64,000 nt of DNA from Agrobacterium tumefaciens (GCA_025560025.1 CP048485.1:868001-932000), one strand, 5' to 3'. Counted from the first letter of the stretch, positions 22,386 through 31,478 are shown. The notes: generated from the sequence alone by a model not told the origin. Translations and numbers: made by a program.

Positions 22386-23879
22386 ATGGTCAAGCACGCA
22401 CTTTTGGCGACATGCGCCATTGTGGTTTCGTTTGGAGCTGACGCGGCAAAGGCCGCCACGATTACCTATGACGATAATTTTGGTGTGAAAACCGGCTGGC
22501 AGATGGCTTCTGACGACGCCTATCTCGGCTCACGCGCGGGTTGCTTCGAGAGCCTGGTACGCGTCGGCTATGATATGAAGCTGGAGCCAAGCCTTGCCGA
22601 GTCCTGGAAGCAGACGGATCCCAAAGTGTGGGAATTCAAGCTGCGCAAGGGCGTCAAGTTCCAGAACGGCGAGCCGCTCGATGCCAAGGCCGCGGTCAAT
22701 GCGCTGAGCAATCTTCTGAAGGCGCCGGTTCCGGCCCGCGCCTTTTCGCCGAAGCTGATCGCTGCCGTCGAGGCAGGCGGCGACGATGTCGTGAAGATAA
22801 CCACCATCGAGCCCTCGGTGTTGGTGCCGGCACAGATGGCGAGCCCCGCCACCTCGATCCTTGCTCCGTCCGCCTATAAGGACGGCAAGGTCGATCCGGT
22901 GGGAACCTGCACCGGACCTTTCAAGATCACGGAGGTTGACCCCAGCCAGCATATGGTTCTGGAGGCCAACCACGATTATTGGGGCGGCATGCCGAAGCTT
23001 GCGGGCGGACGCGTGAATTTCGTGCCCGATGCCGATACCCGCGCTACCCAGGCCCGCACCGGTGAAGCGCAGATTTCGCGCCTCGTCCCGCCATGGACGG
23101 TCAAGACCATCGAATCCACCGATGGCGTCAAGGTTGCGCCGATCCCATCGCCCCGCATCACGGAACTGTTGCTGAACAATTCGAAACCGCCTTTCAACAA
23201 TATCAAAGTCCGGCAGGCGATCCAGGCTGCCATCGATACGGGCGGTATCGCCGACAGTATCTATGAAGGTGTGGTCAAGGGCGCGGCCATGCCCTTCGCA
23301 GCGGGTGAGCCTTGGGCTGAAAAGGAATCCAAGTCCACCTATGACGTGGAAAAAGCAAAGTCTCTGCTGAAGGAAGCGGGTGTCGCACCCGGCAGTCTGA
23401 AAGTGACGCTTCTCGCCTATACGGCGAAGACGGAACTCAAGGATGTCGCGGCGATTATCCAGGCCCAGTTGCAGGAAGTCGGCATCAAGGTCGATGTGCG
23501 CGTTGCCGACTATAGCGCGATCGAACCGGATATGCTGGCCGGCAATTTCGACATGGCGTTGCTGTCGCGTGGTTACGCCACTGACGTCGCCGAACCGGCC
23601 GGTTTCCTCAACGCCGATTATACCTGCGGCGGCAGCTACAACATCTCGCATTATTGCAATGCGGATACGGACAAGCTGATCAAATCCGCCTATGCTGCGG
23701 CCGAGCCTGCCAAGCGGTACGCCATCTACGGCGAAGCGGCAAAAAAGATCTATGACGAGGCCGTCTCGGTCTTCCTCATCCATGAAACCGTGTTTGACGC
23801 CTATTCGGCCAAGCTTGAAAACTACAAGCCGCATCCGCTCAACTACTTTATCATGACGAAGGATCTGACGACGAAGTAA
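22386..23879 (+). CDS. periplasmic solute-binding protein, family 5 (DppA/NikA type)
   Basis: This 497-aa protein has an N-terminal signal peptide cleaved near AKA-A (about residue 24). The SBP_bac_5 fold is seen in SLAESWKQ, WEFKLRKGVKFQNGEPLDA and NHDYWGG. It delivers the ligand to the upstream permease/ATPase set. The ATG at 22386 has AAGGGGAA 6 nt upstream; an in-frame start at 22356 would spoil the signal. The gene comes last in the transporter set and ends in a strong terminator. The ligand is not predictable from sequence alone. Confidence 0.9.
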   Translation: MVKHALLATCAIVVSFGADAAKAATITYDDNFGVKTGWQMASDDAYLGSRAGCFESLVRVGYDMKLEPSLAESWKQTDPKVWEFKLRKGVKFQNGEPLDAKAAVNALSNLLKAPVPARAFSPKLIAAVEAGGDDVVKITTIEPSVLVPAQMASPATSILAPSAYKDGKVDPVGTCTGPFKITEVDPSQHMVLEANHDYWGGMPKLAGGRVNFVPDADTRATQARTGEAQISRLVPPWTVKTIESTDGVKVAPIPSPRITELLLNNSKPPFNNIKVRQAIQAAIDTGGIADSIYEGVVKGAAMPFAAGEPWAEKESKSTYDVEKAKSLLKEAGVAPGSLKVTLLAYTAKTELKDVAAIIQAQLQEVGIKVDVRVADYSAIEPDMLAGNFDMALLSRGYATDVAEPAGFLNADYTCGGSYNISHYCNADTDKLIKSAYAAAEPAKRYAIYGEAAKKIYDEAVSVFLIHETVFDAYSAKLENYKPHPLNYFIMTKDLTTK

Positions 23880-23908
23880 ACCGGCGTGATGTTGCTGATG
23901 AACAGACG

Positions 23909-23936
23909 CCCGGCTCGCAAGAGCCGGGTCTTTTTT
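23909..23936 (+). terminator. rho-independent terminator of the ABC operon
   Basis: CCCGGCTC-GCAA-GAGCCGGG is a perfect 8-bp stem with a GNRA-type tetraloop and is followed by TCTTTTTT. Confidence 0.95.
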
Positions 23937-23956
23937 ATGAGAAGGCCCTCGAACTT

Positions 23957-24081
23957 CTCCTCCGTCATTCCTGCCTTGACACGGAATCCAGCCGACGTGC
24001 GTCTGCGCGACGGGAAAATTCCTTTCAGCCCAAGGACTTGGGCTGGCTGGATTCCGGCTTAAGGCCGGAATGACGGAGGAG
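23957..24081. repeat. palindromic intergenic repeat element
   Basis: The ends CTCCTCCGTCATTCC (23957-23971) and GGAATGACGGAGGAG (24067-24081) are exact inverted copies. Inner segments (GGAATCCAGCC and GGCTGGATTCC) also pair. It is a long cruciform-capable element of the kind scattered between genes in rhizobial genomes. It occupies part of the 498-bp gene-free stretch 23880-24377, in which nothing else except the terminator is recognised. Confidence 0.75.
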
Positions 24082-24377
24082 TGGAAGGTCACGAATACAA
24101 CAAATGTTGTAGTTTTATCTACCGGCCGAAAACTGAAGTCAGACGCGTGCACAAGCCCGGTGTGTAACGGCATGTGGATGGTGTTCGCTTCATTAAAACC
24201 GGAAAACCTCCACCACCATCCCTGATCAAAAAAGGAGAGGGCATCTGCCGTTTGGGGAGGTAAGAGGGGCGAATGCTTATGTCATTCGCCGGGTATCAAC
24301 TGAGGGCAGCGTGAAACGGGGCAGGCAAGGCGAAGCCGGCGGCAGCGGGGATAAAGCGCCGCCGGTATCTCATCCGA

Positions 24378-24632
24378 TCAGGCGCGCGCTTCCGGCGTAT
24401 AGCCAGCAGCGGTGATGATTTCGGCAATACGGGCCGCGTCGGAGACGCCGCCAACCACGACCGTGCGGCTTGCCGGATCGGCATGCACGGCGGCACCGGG
24501 AACGGTCTTTTCGATCGCGCCCTTGATCACACCGGCGCAGTGACCGCAGGTCATGTCTTCAACATGGAAAGAAAGGTCGGCATCAACAGGTGCGGCGGCG
24601 GTTTCGGGGTGATGCTGGTGGGCGGTGCACAT
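24378..24632 (-). CDS. copZ: copper chaperone CopZ (HMA domain)
   Basis: This 84-aa protein has a His-containing N-terminus (CTAHQHHPE) and one heavy-metal-associated domain with MTCGHC (about 28-33). It binds Cu(I) in the cytosol and can hand it to CopA. AAGGAG lies 8 nt before the ATG. Its promoter carries the same CueR/HmrR motif as copA, although the two genes are 8 kb apart. Confidence 0.9.
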   Translation of the reverse strand: MCTAHQHHPETAAAPVDADLSFHVEDMTCGHCAGVIKGAIEKTVPGAAVHADPASRTVVVGGVSDAARIAEIITAAGYTPEARA

Positions 24633-24669
24633 AGGCGGTTCTCCTTGGTTTGGAAGTCGTGACAGGAGG

Positions 24670-24700
24670 AGCCTGGACTATTCCAACGTGGGAAGGTCAA
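24670..24700 (-). promoter_or_regulatory. CueR/HmrR-type promoter of copZ
   Basis: On the minus strand TTGACC (24700-24695) is followed by a 19-bp spacer holding TTCCCACGTTGGAA and then CAGGCT (24675-24670). The spacing and the shared core GACCTT-x-CCACG-x-TGG match the copA promoter at 13940-13970. The -10 is weak, as expected for an activator-dependent promoter. Confidence 0.7.
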
Positions 24701-24739
24701 GCGCTTTATTCATAAAGGCTGAAAGAGCGCGCTGCCATT

Positions 24740-26197
24740 TTAGCTGCGCCAGAAAATCGGCATCAGGAGCACGAGAACGGTGAGGATTTCCAGGCGTCCG
24801 AGCAGCATCATCACCGACAGCAGATAAAGCGCCGGATCGCTGATGGTGGAAAAATTGCCCGCCGGTCCGATGATCGGGCCAATGCCGGGGCCGACATTGG
24901 CAAGCGAGGTCGCAACGGCCGAGGTGGCTGTCAGGAAATCATAGCCCATCAGGCTCATGGCGAGGCTGCCGGCGATCCACAGCGCGATGAAACAGCTGAC
25001 GAAGAGGAAGATCGTTCTGATCGTATCGGGATCGACCACCTGCTGGCCGTAACGCACCGAATAGACGGCGTTCGGATAGATCAGCTTTTTCAGCCCCGCC
25101 CGCACGACATTGAACATGATGAGAAAGCGGTAGGCCTTGATACCGCCCGCCGTCGAGCCGGAGCAGCCGCCCATGAATGTTGCGAAAAAGGCGACGACGA
25201 CAACGAAGGGCCCCCAGAGCGTGTAGTCATCACTCGCAAAACCACCCGTGGAAAGAATGGAGGTCATGTTGAAGAAGGAATGGCTGAGCGCATCATCCAA
25301 GGGCACGCCGTTCCTGAAGTGGTGATAAACGCCGACCGCAATCGAGATCGCGCAGAGATAACCGAGGAAGACGGCGATCTGCGGATCGCGCAGCGTCTCC
25401 AGCCTGCGGCGCACGGCTAGCAGGATCATGACCGAAAAGGGCAGGCTGCCGAAGATCAGGAAGATGGTGGCGATCCAAAGCAGCGCCGTATTGTTGAAAT
25501 AGGCGAAAGACGCGTCATGGGTGGAGAAACCACCGGTCGCGACCGTCGACATGGCATGGTTCAGCGCATCGAAATGCGACATGCCGGCAAAATCGTAAGC
25601 GATCGTGCAGGCGAGCGTCATGATGATGTAAATGGCCACGAAAGCCCGGGTGAAGCTCGCCAGCCGCGCAAAAGGCCGGTCGTTGCCGGTATCGGAGGAT
25701 TCCATGCGGAAAAAGGTCATGCCGCCGACGCGCAGCAGCGGCAGGATGAAGAGGCCGAGCGCGACAATACCGATACCGCCAAGCCAGCACAGCAGCGAAC
25801 GCCAGAGAAGGATGCCCTGCGGCGCGTTGTCGAGACCGGCGATGGCTGTCGATCCTGTCGTGGTAATGGCGGAAACGGATTCGAATATTGCCTGGCCGAG
25901 CGTCAGGTTGAGTTCGGACAGGTAAAGCGGAACCGCGCCGACGACGGAAAAGACCAGCCAGAGCAGGTTGACGAGCAAAAAGCCGAAACGTTTGTTGAAG
26001 GAGGCTATTGGCCCACGCGTCGCCAGCGCACAGGCAAGCGCAAAACCGCCGCACATGAAACCCGACAGCGCAAACACCATCCAGTCGTCATTGCCGTAAT
26101 AGAGATCGGTGAGCGCCGGCAGAAACATGGCCGTCGCCATGTAAAGCCCGAAGATGGAAGCCACATAGATGACCGAGCGCAGAAGGTTACTGTTCAA
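24740..26197 (-). CDS. trkH: Trk-type potassium uptake membrane protein TrkH
   Basis: This 485-aa integral membrane protein has four pore-loop repeats typical of TrkH, with TTTGSTA, VATGGFST, LSTGGFAS and a last loop SLANVGPG. It forms the K+ channel part of the Trk system and needs the NAD-binding TrkA protein, which is not in the window. The length is normal. It is transcribed divergently from the threonine deaminase gene. Confidence 0.9.
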   Translation of the reverse strand: MNSNLLRSVIYVASIFGLYMATAMFLPALTDLYYGNDDWMVFALSGFMCGGFALACALATRGPIASFNKRFGFLLVNLLWLVFSVVGAVPLYLSELNLTLGQAIFESVSAITTTGSTAIAGLDNAPQGILLWRSLLCWLGGIGIVALGLFILPLLRVGGMTFFRMESSDTGNDRPFARLASFTRAFVAIYIIMTLACTIAYDFAGMSHFDALNHAMSTVATGGFSTHDASFAYFNNTALLWIATIFLIFGSLPFSVMILLAVRRRLETLRDPQIAVFLGYLCAISIAVGVYHHFRNGVPLDDALSHSFFNMTSILSTGGFASDDYTLWGPFVVVVAFFATFMGGCSGSTAGGIKAYRFLIMFNVVRAGLKKLIYPNAVYSVRYGQQVVDPDTIRTIFLFVSCFIALWIAGSLAMSLMGYDFLTATSAVATSLANVGPGIGPIIGPAGNFSTISDPALYLLSVMMLLGRLEILTVLVLLMPIFWRS

Positions 26198-26277
26198 GAA
26201 ATGAAACCCGGAGTTCGTTGCCGCGCTGAAATGAGTCTTTGTCTCGGACGCCTTCCTATGGCATAGCGGGTGCCATT

Positions 26278-27552
26278 ATGAATTTCAATGGATTGACTAT
26301 CGTGGACAAGCAGCTTGTGGAAGCAGCGCGGCGGGAAGTGCGGGAAATATTCCCGGAAACGCCGTTGCAGTTGAATGAACATCTCAGCCGTCGGTATGGC
26401 GCGTCGATTTGGCTGAAGCGTGAAGATCTGTCCCCGGTTCGCTCCTACAAGATTAGAGGCGCATTCAATTTTCTCCGCAAGGCGGTGGCCAAGGCTGGCA
26501 AGAACAAGATTTTCGTCTGTGCGTCGGCGGGTAACCACGCGCAGGGTTTTGCTTTCGCCTGCCGCCATTTCGGCGTTCACGGCGTCGTTTTCATGCCGGT
26601 GACGACACCGCAGCAGAAAATCGAAAAGACCCGCATCTTCGGCGGTGAATTCATCAGCATCCGTCTGGTGGGTGATATATTCGACCAGTGTTACGCCGCT
26701 GCCCGCAAATATGTTGAGGACAATGACGGCTACATGGTGCCGCCCTTCGACCATGAGGACATCATCGAGGGCCAGGCGACGGTCGCTGCCGAAATCATGG
26801 ATCAGCTTCCGGAAGGCACGAAGCCCGATATCGTCGTCATGCCCGTTGGCGGCGGCGGTCTCTCTGCGGGTCTTTCAGGTTTTCTCGCCGGCACGGTCCG
26901 CAAGGAGAACTTCGTGTTCTGCGAGCCGGAAGGTGCGCCGAGCCTGAAGAAGAGCATCGAGCGCGGTGAACCGGTGACGCTGAACAAGGTCGACAATTTC
27001 GTTGACGGCGCCGCCGTTGCCCGCATCGGCGACCTGAACTTCAAGGCGCTGAAGGACTTTCCGGCCGAGCAGGTCTTGCTCATCCCGGAAAACGCCATCT
27101 GTGTCACGATCATCGAGATGCTGAATCTCGAAGGTGTGGTGCTGGAGCCGGCGGGCGCGCTGGCGATCGCCGCTCTGGAAAAGCTCGGCCGTGAAAGGCT
27201 GGAAGGCAAGACGGTCATCGCCGTCGTCTCCGGCGGCAATTTCGATTTCGAGCGTCTGCCGGATGTGAAGGAACGCGCCATGCGTTACACCGGCGTGAAG
27301 AAATACTTCATTCTGCGCCTGCCGCAGCGTCCCGGCGCCTTGCGCGATTTCCTCAACCTTCTCGGTCCGGACGACGATATCGCCCGTTTCGAATATCTGA
27401 AGAAATCGGCCCGCAATTTCGGTTCGATCCTGATCGGTATCGAAACCAGCGCGAAGGAGAATTTCGCCGGCCTGCTGGAGCGCTTCGAGGCGGCTGGTCT
27501 CGGCTACGAAGACATCACTGAAAACGACATCCTGTCGAACCTGATCATCTGA
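26278..27552 (+). CDS. ilvA: threonine ammonia-lyase (threonine dehydratase)
   Basis: This 424-aa PLP enzyme converts threonine to 2-oxobutyrate, the first committed step to isoleucine. The PLP lysine is in RSYKIRGAFNF (about 54-64), with the substrate loop SAGNHAQG and the Gly-rich phosphate-binding GGGGLS motif (about 188-193). The C-terminal 90 residues are an ACT-like regulatory domain (KKYFILRLPQRPGALRDFLN). This is the single-ACT form. ATG 26278 gives the usual family N-terminus. Confidence 0.9.
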   Translation: MNFNGLTIVDKQLVEAARREVREIFPETPLQLNEHLSRRYGASIWLKREDLSPVRSYKIRGAFNFLRKAVAKAGKNKIFVCASAGNHAQGFAFACRHFGVHGVVFMPVTTPQQKIEKTRIFGGEFISIRLVGDIFDQCYAAARKYVEDNDGYMVPPFDHEDIIEGQATVAAEIMDQLPEGTKPDIVVMPVGGGGLSAGLSGFLAGTVRKENFVFCEPEGAPSLKKSIERGEPVTLNKVDNFVDGAAVARIGDLNFKALKDFPAEQVLLIPENAICVTIIEMLNLEGVVLEPAGALAIAALEKLGRERLEGKTVIAVVSGGNFDFERLPDVKERAMRYTGVKKYFILRLPQRPGALRDFLNLLGPDDDIARFEYLKKSARNFGSILIGIETSAKENFAGLLERFEAAGLGYEDITENDILSNLII

Positions 27553-27571
27553 TTGGGGAGTTAAAGACAGG

Positions 27572-27600
27572 GAAGGGCGGATCATCTCCGCCCTTCGAAC
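27572..27600 (+). terminator. hairpin terminator after ilvA
   Basis: GAAGGGCGGA-TCATC-TCCGCCCTTC is a perfect 10-bp stem. The T-tract is poor, so it may act partly as an mRNA-stabilising hairpin. Confidence 0.65.
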
Positions 27601-27627
27601 GTGACATAGATTGAGGGAGTGAAAGCC

Positions 27628-27939
27628 ATGGCATCGTTTTTTTCCAAAATCCTCTCGGCCTTCGGCTCCGGCCAGCCGTCTTCCGACGAGCCGCAGAAGA
27701 CGGCCCAGGCGGAGCCGCATGCGCATGGCGAATATCTGATCTATGCGACACCGCTCAAAGAAGGCGGACAGTTCCGGCTGGCCGGCCGTATCGAGAAAAA
27801 GGTCGGTGATGAAGTGCTGGTGCACGAATTCGTGCGCGCCGATGTCTTCACCAGCCTGGACGATGCGGTGGAGTTTACGGTCCGCAAGGCAAGATTGATC
27901 ATCGACCAGAACGGCGCATCGCTTTTCCCAGGAAAATGA
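27628..27939 (+). CDS. HlyU family protein
   Basis: This 103-aa protein has a short hydrophobic N-terminus (MASFFSKILSAF), a variable linker, and the HlyU domain (about 37-100: YLIYATPLKEGGQFRLAGRI, then RADVFTSLDDAVEFTVRKAR). The family is named after a Vibrio hemolysin activator, but the alphaproteobacterial members have no proven function. GAGGGAG precedes ATG 27628 by 9 nt and argues against the in-frame GTG at 27619. Confidence 0.85.
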   Translation: MASFFSKILSAFGSGQPSSDEPQKTAQAEPHAHGEYLIYATPLKEGGQFRLAGRIEKKVGDEVLVHEFVRADVFTSLDDAVEFTVRKARLIIDQNGASLFPGK

Positions 27940-28054
27940 TGACGGTTTCTTGCGACTTGCATTAAGATTCCGTTGGTTGCTTCGGCCTATCGTCCCCGAG
28001 GAGCATGGAGTCGCGCCAATGAACGCGCGACGTGGATAGATAGGGCATGTGCCG

Positions 28055-29320
28055 ATGCAATGGGCAAATCTGGCACTCTTCGCGACGGAGGCCATCGTCT
28101 ATTTCGCGGTAATGACGGCATTCCTTCATTACCGGCATATTCTCGGCATCGGTGTTTTTCTCACCGCGCTGGGAGTGATGCATTTTCTGGAGACCTATCT
28201 GGCGGCCGTCTTTTACGTCGAGCTGCCCTTCGGCGTGGCATCTCCCGGCTCCTCGATCCTTTTTGCCGGCAAGCTGATGATGATCCTGATGCTTTATATG
28301 CGGGAGGATGCGGCGGTCGTCCGCCAGCCGATCTACGGCCTGCTTCTCGGCAACATACTGACCGTCATCATGGCGCAGATCGTCCATTTTCATCAGACGG
28401 TGGCGATCGTGCCCGGACAATCGGTCAGCGCCGGTTTTCTGGATGAGATGGGTGTGCTGATGGTCTGGGGAACCAGCCTTCTTTATATCGACGCCATCGC
28501 CATCATTCTTTTCTACGAAAAGCTCGGGCGTTATTTGCAGCGCCATATCGTGCTGCGTTTCGCAATCTGCGGCGTCGTGATTCTAAGCCTGGATCAGGCC
28601 GGTTTTTACGCGGCGTTGCGATATATGCTGAACGCGCCGATCGATGTCTTTTACGATGGCTGGAAGGCGAAAATGGCGGCGGTCGCCATTTATTCTCTGC
28701 TCTTCGCCATCTATCTCAAGCTGACGGCAGCAAAAGGCCGCTTCCTGACGCGCCGCAGCGTTGCCGATGTTTTCAACGACCTCACCTTCAGGGAACGCTA
28801 CGAGGAGCTTTTGTCCCGCTCCGGCCGCGACATGCTGACCGGCGTATCGGACCGCGCCCGCATGGAGCTCGATGCGCCTTCGGTTGTCGTGGAATGCCTG
28901 GAGAAAAAGCGCCCTGTCAGCGTGCTGATCGTCGATATCGATCACTTCAAGACCGTCAACGATACGTTCGGGCATTTGCAGGGCGATGAAATATTGCGGG
29001 AATTTGCCGCTGTGCTGAAACGCATCGTGCAGCCGCATGGCCATTTGTACCGCTTCGGCGGTGAGGAGTTCGTGGCGCTTTTGCCGGCGGTGCCGCATGA
29101 GGCCGCGCTTACCTTTTCGGCCAATCTCAGAATGGCGATCCTCGCGGACCTGCAACGGCCGGACGGTACACCATTGACCGTCAGCATCGGTGTCGCCACG
29201 GCTTTCGAGGACGGACAGCTTTTTCGCGCGCTTCTATCGGAGGCGGATGCGCGGCTCTACGCGGCAAAAAATAACGGCCGGGACCAGGTCCACGGCCGTC
29301 ACGGATTGTGGGTCGGCTGA
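28055..29320 (+). CDS. membrane-bound diguanylate cyclase (GGDEF)
   Basis: This 421-aa protein has about seven N-terminal transmembrane helices (1-225) and a C-terminal GGDEF domain with RFGGEEF, so it should make c-di-GMP. Asp/Asn signature positions (DIDHFKTVNDTFGH) are intact. The inhibitory I-site RxxD is absent; the matching residues are QPHG. The membrane part may sense an envelope signal. The start is ATG 28055 or GTG 28049. Agrobacterium polysaccharide adhesion depends on c-di-GMP, so a link to the 53-61 kb cluster is possible. Confidence 0.88.
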   Translation: MQWANLALFATEAIVYFAVMTAFLHYRHILGIGVFLTALGVMHFLETYLAAVFYVELPFGVASPGSSILFAGKLMMILMLYMREDAAVVRQPIYGLLLGNILTVIMAQIVHFHQTVAIVPGQSVSAGFLDEMGVLMVWGTSLLYIDAIAIILFYEKLGRYLQRHIVLRFAICGVVILSLDQAGFYAALRYMLNAPIDVFYDGWKAKMAAVAIYSLLFAIYLKLTAAKGRFLTRRSVADVFNDLTFRERYEELLSRSGRDMLTGVSDRARMELDAPSVVVECLEKKRPVSVLIVDIDHFKTVNDTFGHLQGDEILREFAAVLKRIVQPHGHLYRFGGEEFVALLPAVPHEAALTFSANLRMAILADLQRPDGTPLTVSIGVATAFEDGQLFRALLSEADARLYAAKNNGRDQVHGRHGLWVG

Positions 29321-29350
29321 TAGCGGCAATCACGCCGCCATCAGACAGGC

Positions 29351-29968
29351 TCAGGCGGCCTGCGCCAGTTCGGCAACCTTGGCGCCGGCGGCTGCAACGG
29401 CCTTCTCGACGGCTTCCGGGCCGAATGCCAGACCTTCGACATAGATCACTTCCACATCGGTCATGCCCATGAAACCGAGAACGGTCTTGAGGTAGGGCAC
29501 GGCATGGTTCAGCGGAGCGGCGGGGCCTTCCGAATAAACGCCGGCTGCTGCGAGCACGATGTAGACCTTCTTGCCCTTGGCAAGACCTTCCGGACCGGTT
29601 TCGGTGTAGCGGAAGGTCTGGCCGGCGCGGGCGACATTGTCGATCCACGACTTCAGGCCGGAATAGATGTTGAAGTTGATGAGGCCGGTGCCGATAACGA
29701 CCGTGTCGGCAGCCAGAAGCTCGGCAACCAGCTTGTCGGAATAGTCGGCGGCAACAGCTTCTTCAGCCGTGCGCTGGTCAGCCGGCTTGCGGATGGCGGC
29801 GGTCTTGACGGTGTCGAGATGCGGAATGGGGTCGGCGGCGAGATCGCGGTGGATCAGGGTGTTGGACGCCGACTTGGCCTTCAGCTTGCTGGCGAGTTCG
29901 CCGGAAAACTTGTTGGAGACCGATTCCTCGCCACGCGGGCTGGAGGTGATGAGCAGAATGTTGGACAT
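29351..29968 (-). CDS. azoR: FMN-dependent NADH-azoreductase
   Basis: This 205-aa flavodoxin-fold protein starts MSNILLITSSPRGEESVSNK, the FMN phosphate-binding loop of AzoR. A helix and GTGLINFNIYSGLKSWIDN (about 91-109) follow. It reduces azo compounds and quinones with NAD(P)H and is thought to protect from quinone stress. The ATG at 29968 has GGAAAG upstream. A LysR gene diverges from it and probably regulates it. It converges with the GGDEF gene. Confidence 0.9.
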   Translation of the reverse strand: MSNILLITSSPRGEESVSNKFSGELASKLKAKSASNTLIHRDLAADPIPHLDTVKTAAIRKPADQRTAEEAVAADYSDKLVAELLAADTVVIGTGLINFNIYSGLKSWIDNVARAGQTFRYTETGPEGLAKGKKVYIVLAAAGVYSEGPAAPLNHAVPYLKTVLGFMGMTDVEVIYVEGLAFGPEAVEKAVAAAGAKVAELAQAA

Positions 29969-30118
29969 GGTCTTTCCTTGCAATATGCGATGAATTGACG
30001 GGCGCCTTGGGAGGGCGGGAGAGCACGACGCCCTTCCATTGCCCCCTATATGAGGAATTGCTGCCATCAAGAAAACTGTGATAATGTGGAAGCCATCTAT
30101 CGATGAAATGGATGGAAC

Positions 30119-31087
30119 ATGGACGCGAACCCGACGCTCGACCAATTGCAGGTGTTTTTGACGGTTGCCGAGACCGGCAGTTTTTCCGCCGCGTCGCGGA
30201 CGCTCAATCGCGCCCAGTCGGTGGTCAGCTATACCATCGCCAATCTTGAGGCGCAGCTGGAAGTCACCCTGTTCGAGCGCAATGGCGTTCGCCAGCCGCG
30301 GCTGACCGATGAAGGCCGCGCCATGCTTGAGGATGCAAGGCGCATCGTCGCCGGCCTGCAGGAAATGCGCGCGCGCGCCAAGGGGCTGAAGCAGGGGCTT
30401 GAGGCGGAACTTTCCGTCGCCATCAGTACCATGGTGCCGGCGGAGGCCATGGTGGCCGTGCTGCGGGATTTTCGCAAGGAATTCCCCACTGTCACCCTCA
30501 GCCTCAATGTCGGCGAGCTGGGCATGGTCATGGACATGGTGCTTTCCCGCAAGGCCGGCATCGGCATCGGCGGCGCGCTGCTGCGCCAGGATGACGAACT
30601 GGTCGTCGAAAAGGTCGGCCATTCCTTCATGCTGCCGGTCGTGGCTTCGGATCACCCGCTGGCGCAGATCGAACGGCCGCTGGTCCTTGGCGATGTCCGC
30701 GAGGAGGTGCAACTCGTCGTCACCGACGCGTCGGGGCTGACCAAGGGACGTGATTTCAACGTTCTGTCCTACAAGACCTGGAGGGTGAGCGACATCGCCA
30801 CGAAATATCAGCTCATCAAGGGTGGTCTCGGCTGGGGCGGTCTGCCCGCATCGATCGTCCGCAACGATCTGACCAATGGCAGCCTGAAGGCGCTGGACCT
30901 CGAGGCCTATGAGCAGGGCGAGTACCCGCTCTTTGCGCTCCGCCGTGTCGATTCACCCGCCGGCCCGGCCGGCCAGTGGCTGGCCACGGCATTCCAGCAG
31001 CGTCTGTCGGCCTGCCCGAACCAGAAGGATTTCAACAGGATAGTTGCCGGAAGCAAGCAGAGGAATATTTCTGTCGCCGCTGAGTGA
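30119..31087 (+). CDS. LysR-family regulator, divergent from azoR
   Basis: This 322-aa protein has an N-terminal winged HTH (TLDQLQVFLTVAETGSFSAA, then SRTLNRAQSVVSYTIANLE) and a periplasmic-binding-like effector domain. It is transcribed away from azoR across a 150-bp gap, the usual layout for a LysR regulator and its target. A quinone or aromatic ligand is plausible but unproven. Confidence 0.88.
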   Translation: MDANPTLDQLQVFLTVAETGSFSAASRTLNRAQSVVSYTIANLEAQLEVTLFERNGVRQPRLTDEGRAMLEDARRIVAGLQEMRARAKGLKQGLEAELSVAISTMVPAEAMVAVLRDFRKEFPTVTLSLNVGELGMVMDMVLSRKAGIGIGGALLRQDDELVVEKVGHSFMLPVVASDHPLAQIERPLVLGDVREEVQLVVTDASGLTKGRDFNVLSYKTWRVSDIATKYQLIKGGLGWGGLPASIVRNDLTNGSLKALDLEAYEQGEYPLFALRRVDSPAGPAGQWLATAFQQRLSACPNQKDFNRIVAGSKQRNISVAAE

Positions 31088-31138
31088 AATTATTTGAAAC
31101 CGCGACAAATGCTTTTTGGCTGAGAAGGTGCCGCGTGT

Positions 31139-31260
31139 TTCTTCTCCCCGAGGGGGAGAAGTCCGCGGCAGCGGGATGAGGGGGCAACGTTCGTAATAAA
31201 CCGAGAGCTTGCCCCCTCATCCGACCCTTTGGGCCACCTTCTCCCCAACGGGGAGAAGAA
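31139..31260. repeat. rhizobial palindromic intergenic repeat
   Basis: TTCTTCTCCCC (31139-31149) and GGGGAGAAGAA (31250-31260) are inverted ends. Both ends are themselves hairpins (CTTCTCCCCGAGGGGGAGAAG-like). GATGAGGGGGCAA near 31174 pairs with TTGCCCCCTCATC near 31209. It fills a third of the 391-bp gene-free stretch 31088-31478, in which nothing else is recognised. Confidence 0.75.
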
Positions 31261-31478
31261 AAAAGGCAGCAATCTCGGCACCAAGCCCCAGGCAACACCA
31301 ATTGACGCAAGCGACCGGCCTGCCTATACCTGACCCACGGTCAGCAGTTCACCGAGGCATCGCCGTACCGCAAGGGAAGCTAAACCTGCATTTGGAAAGA
31401 TTGACAGCACTTAACCCGTGCCTTGTCGGAAGCCGGCGATCAGCGACACCGTTTCGGAATGGCACTTGAGGGTAAGTC

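Noticed and set aside
22530..24173. Minus-strand frame of 547 codons
   Set aside because: Antisense to the solute-binding protein gene and runs through the terminator and the repeat.
25517..26266. Plus-strand frame of 249 codons
   Set aside because: Antisense to trkH and low-complexity, with no family motif.
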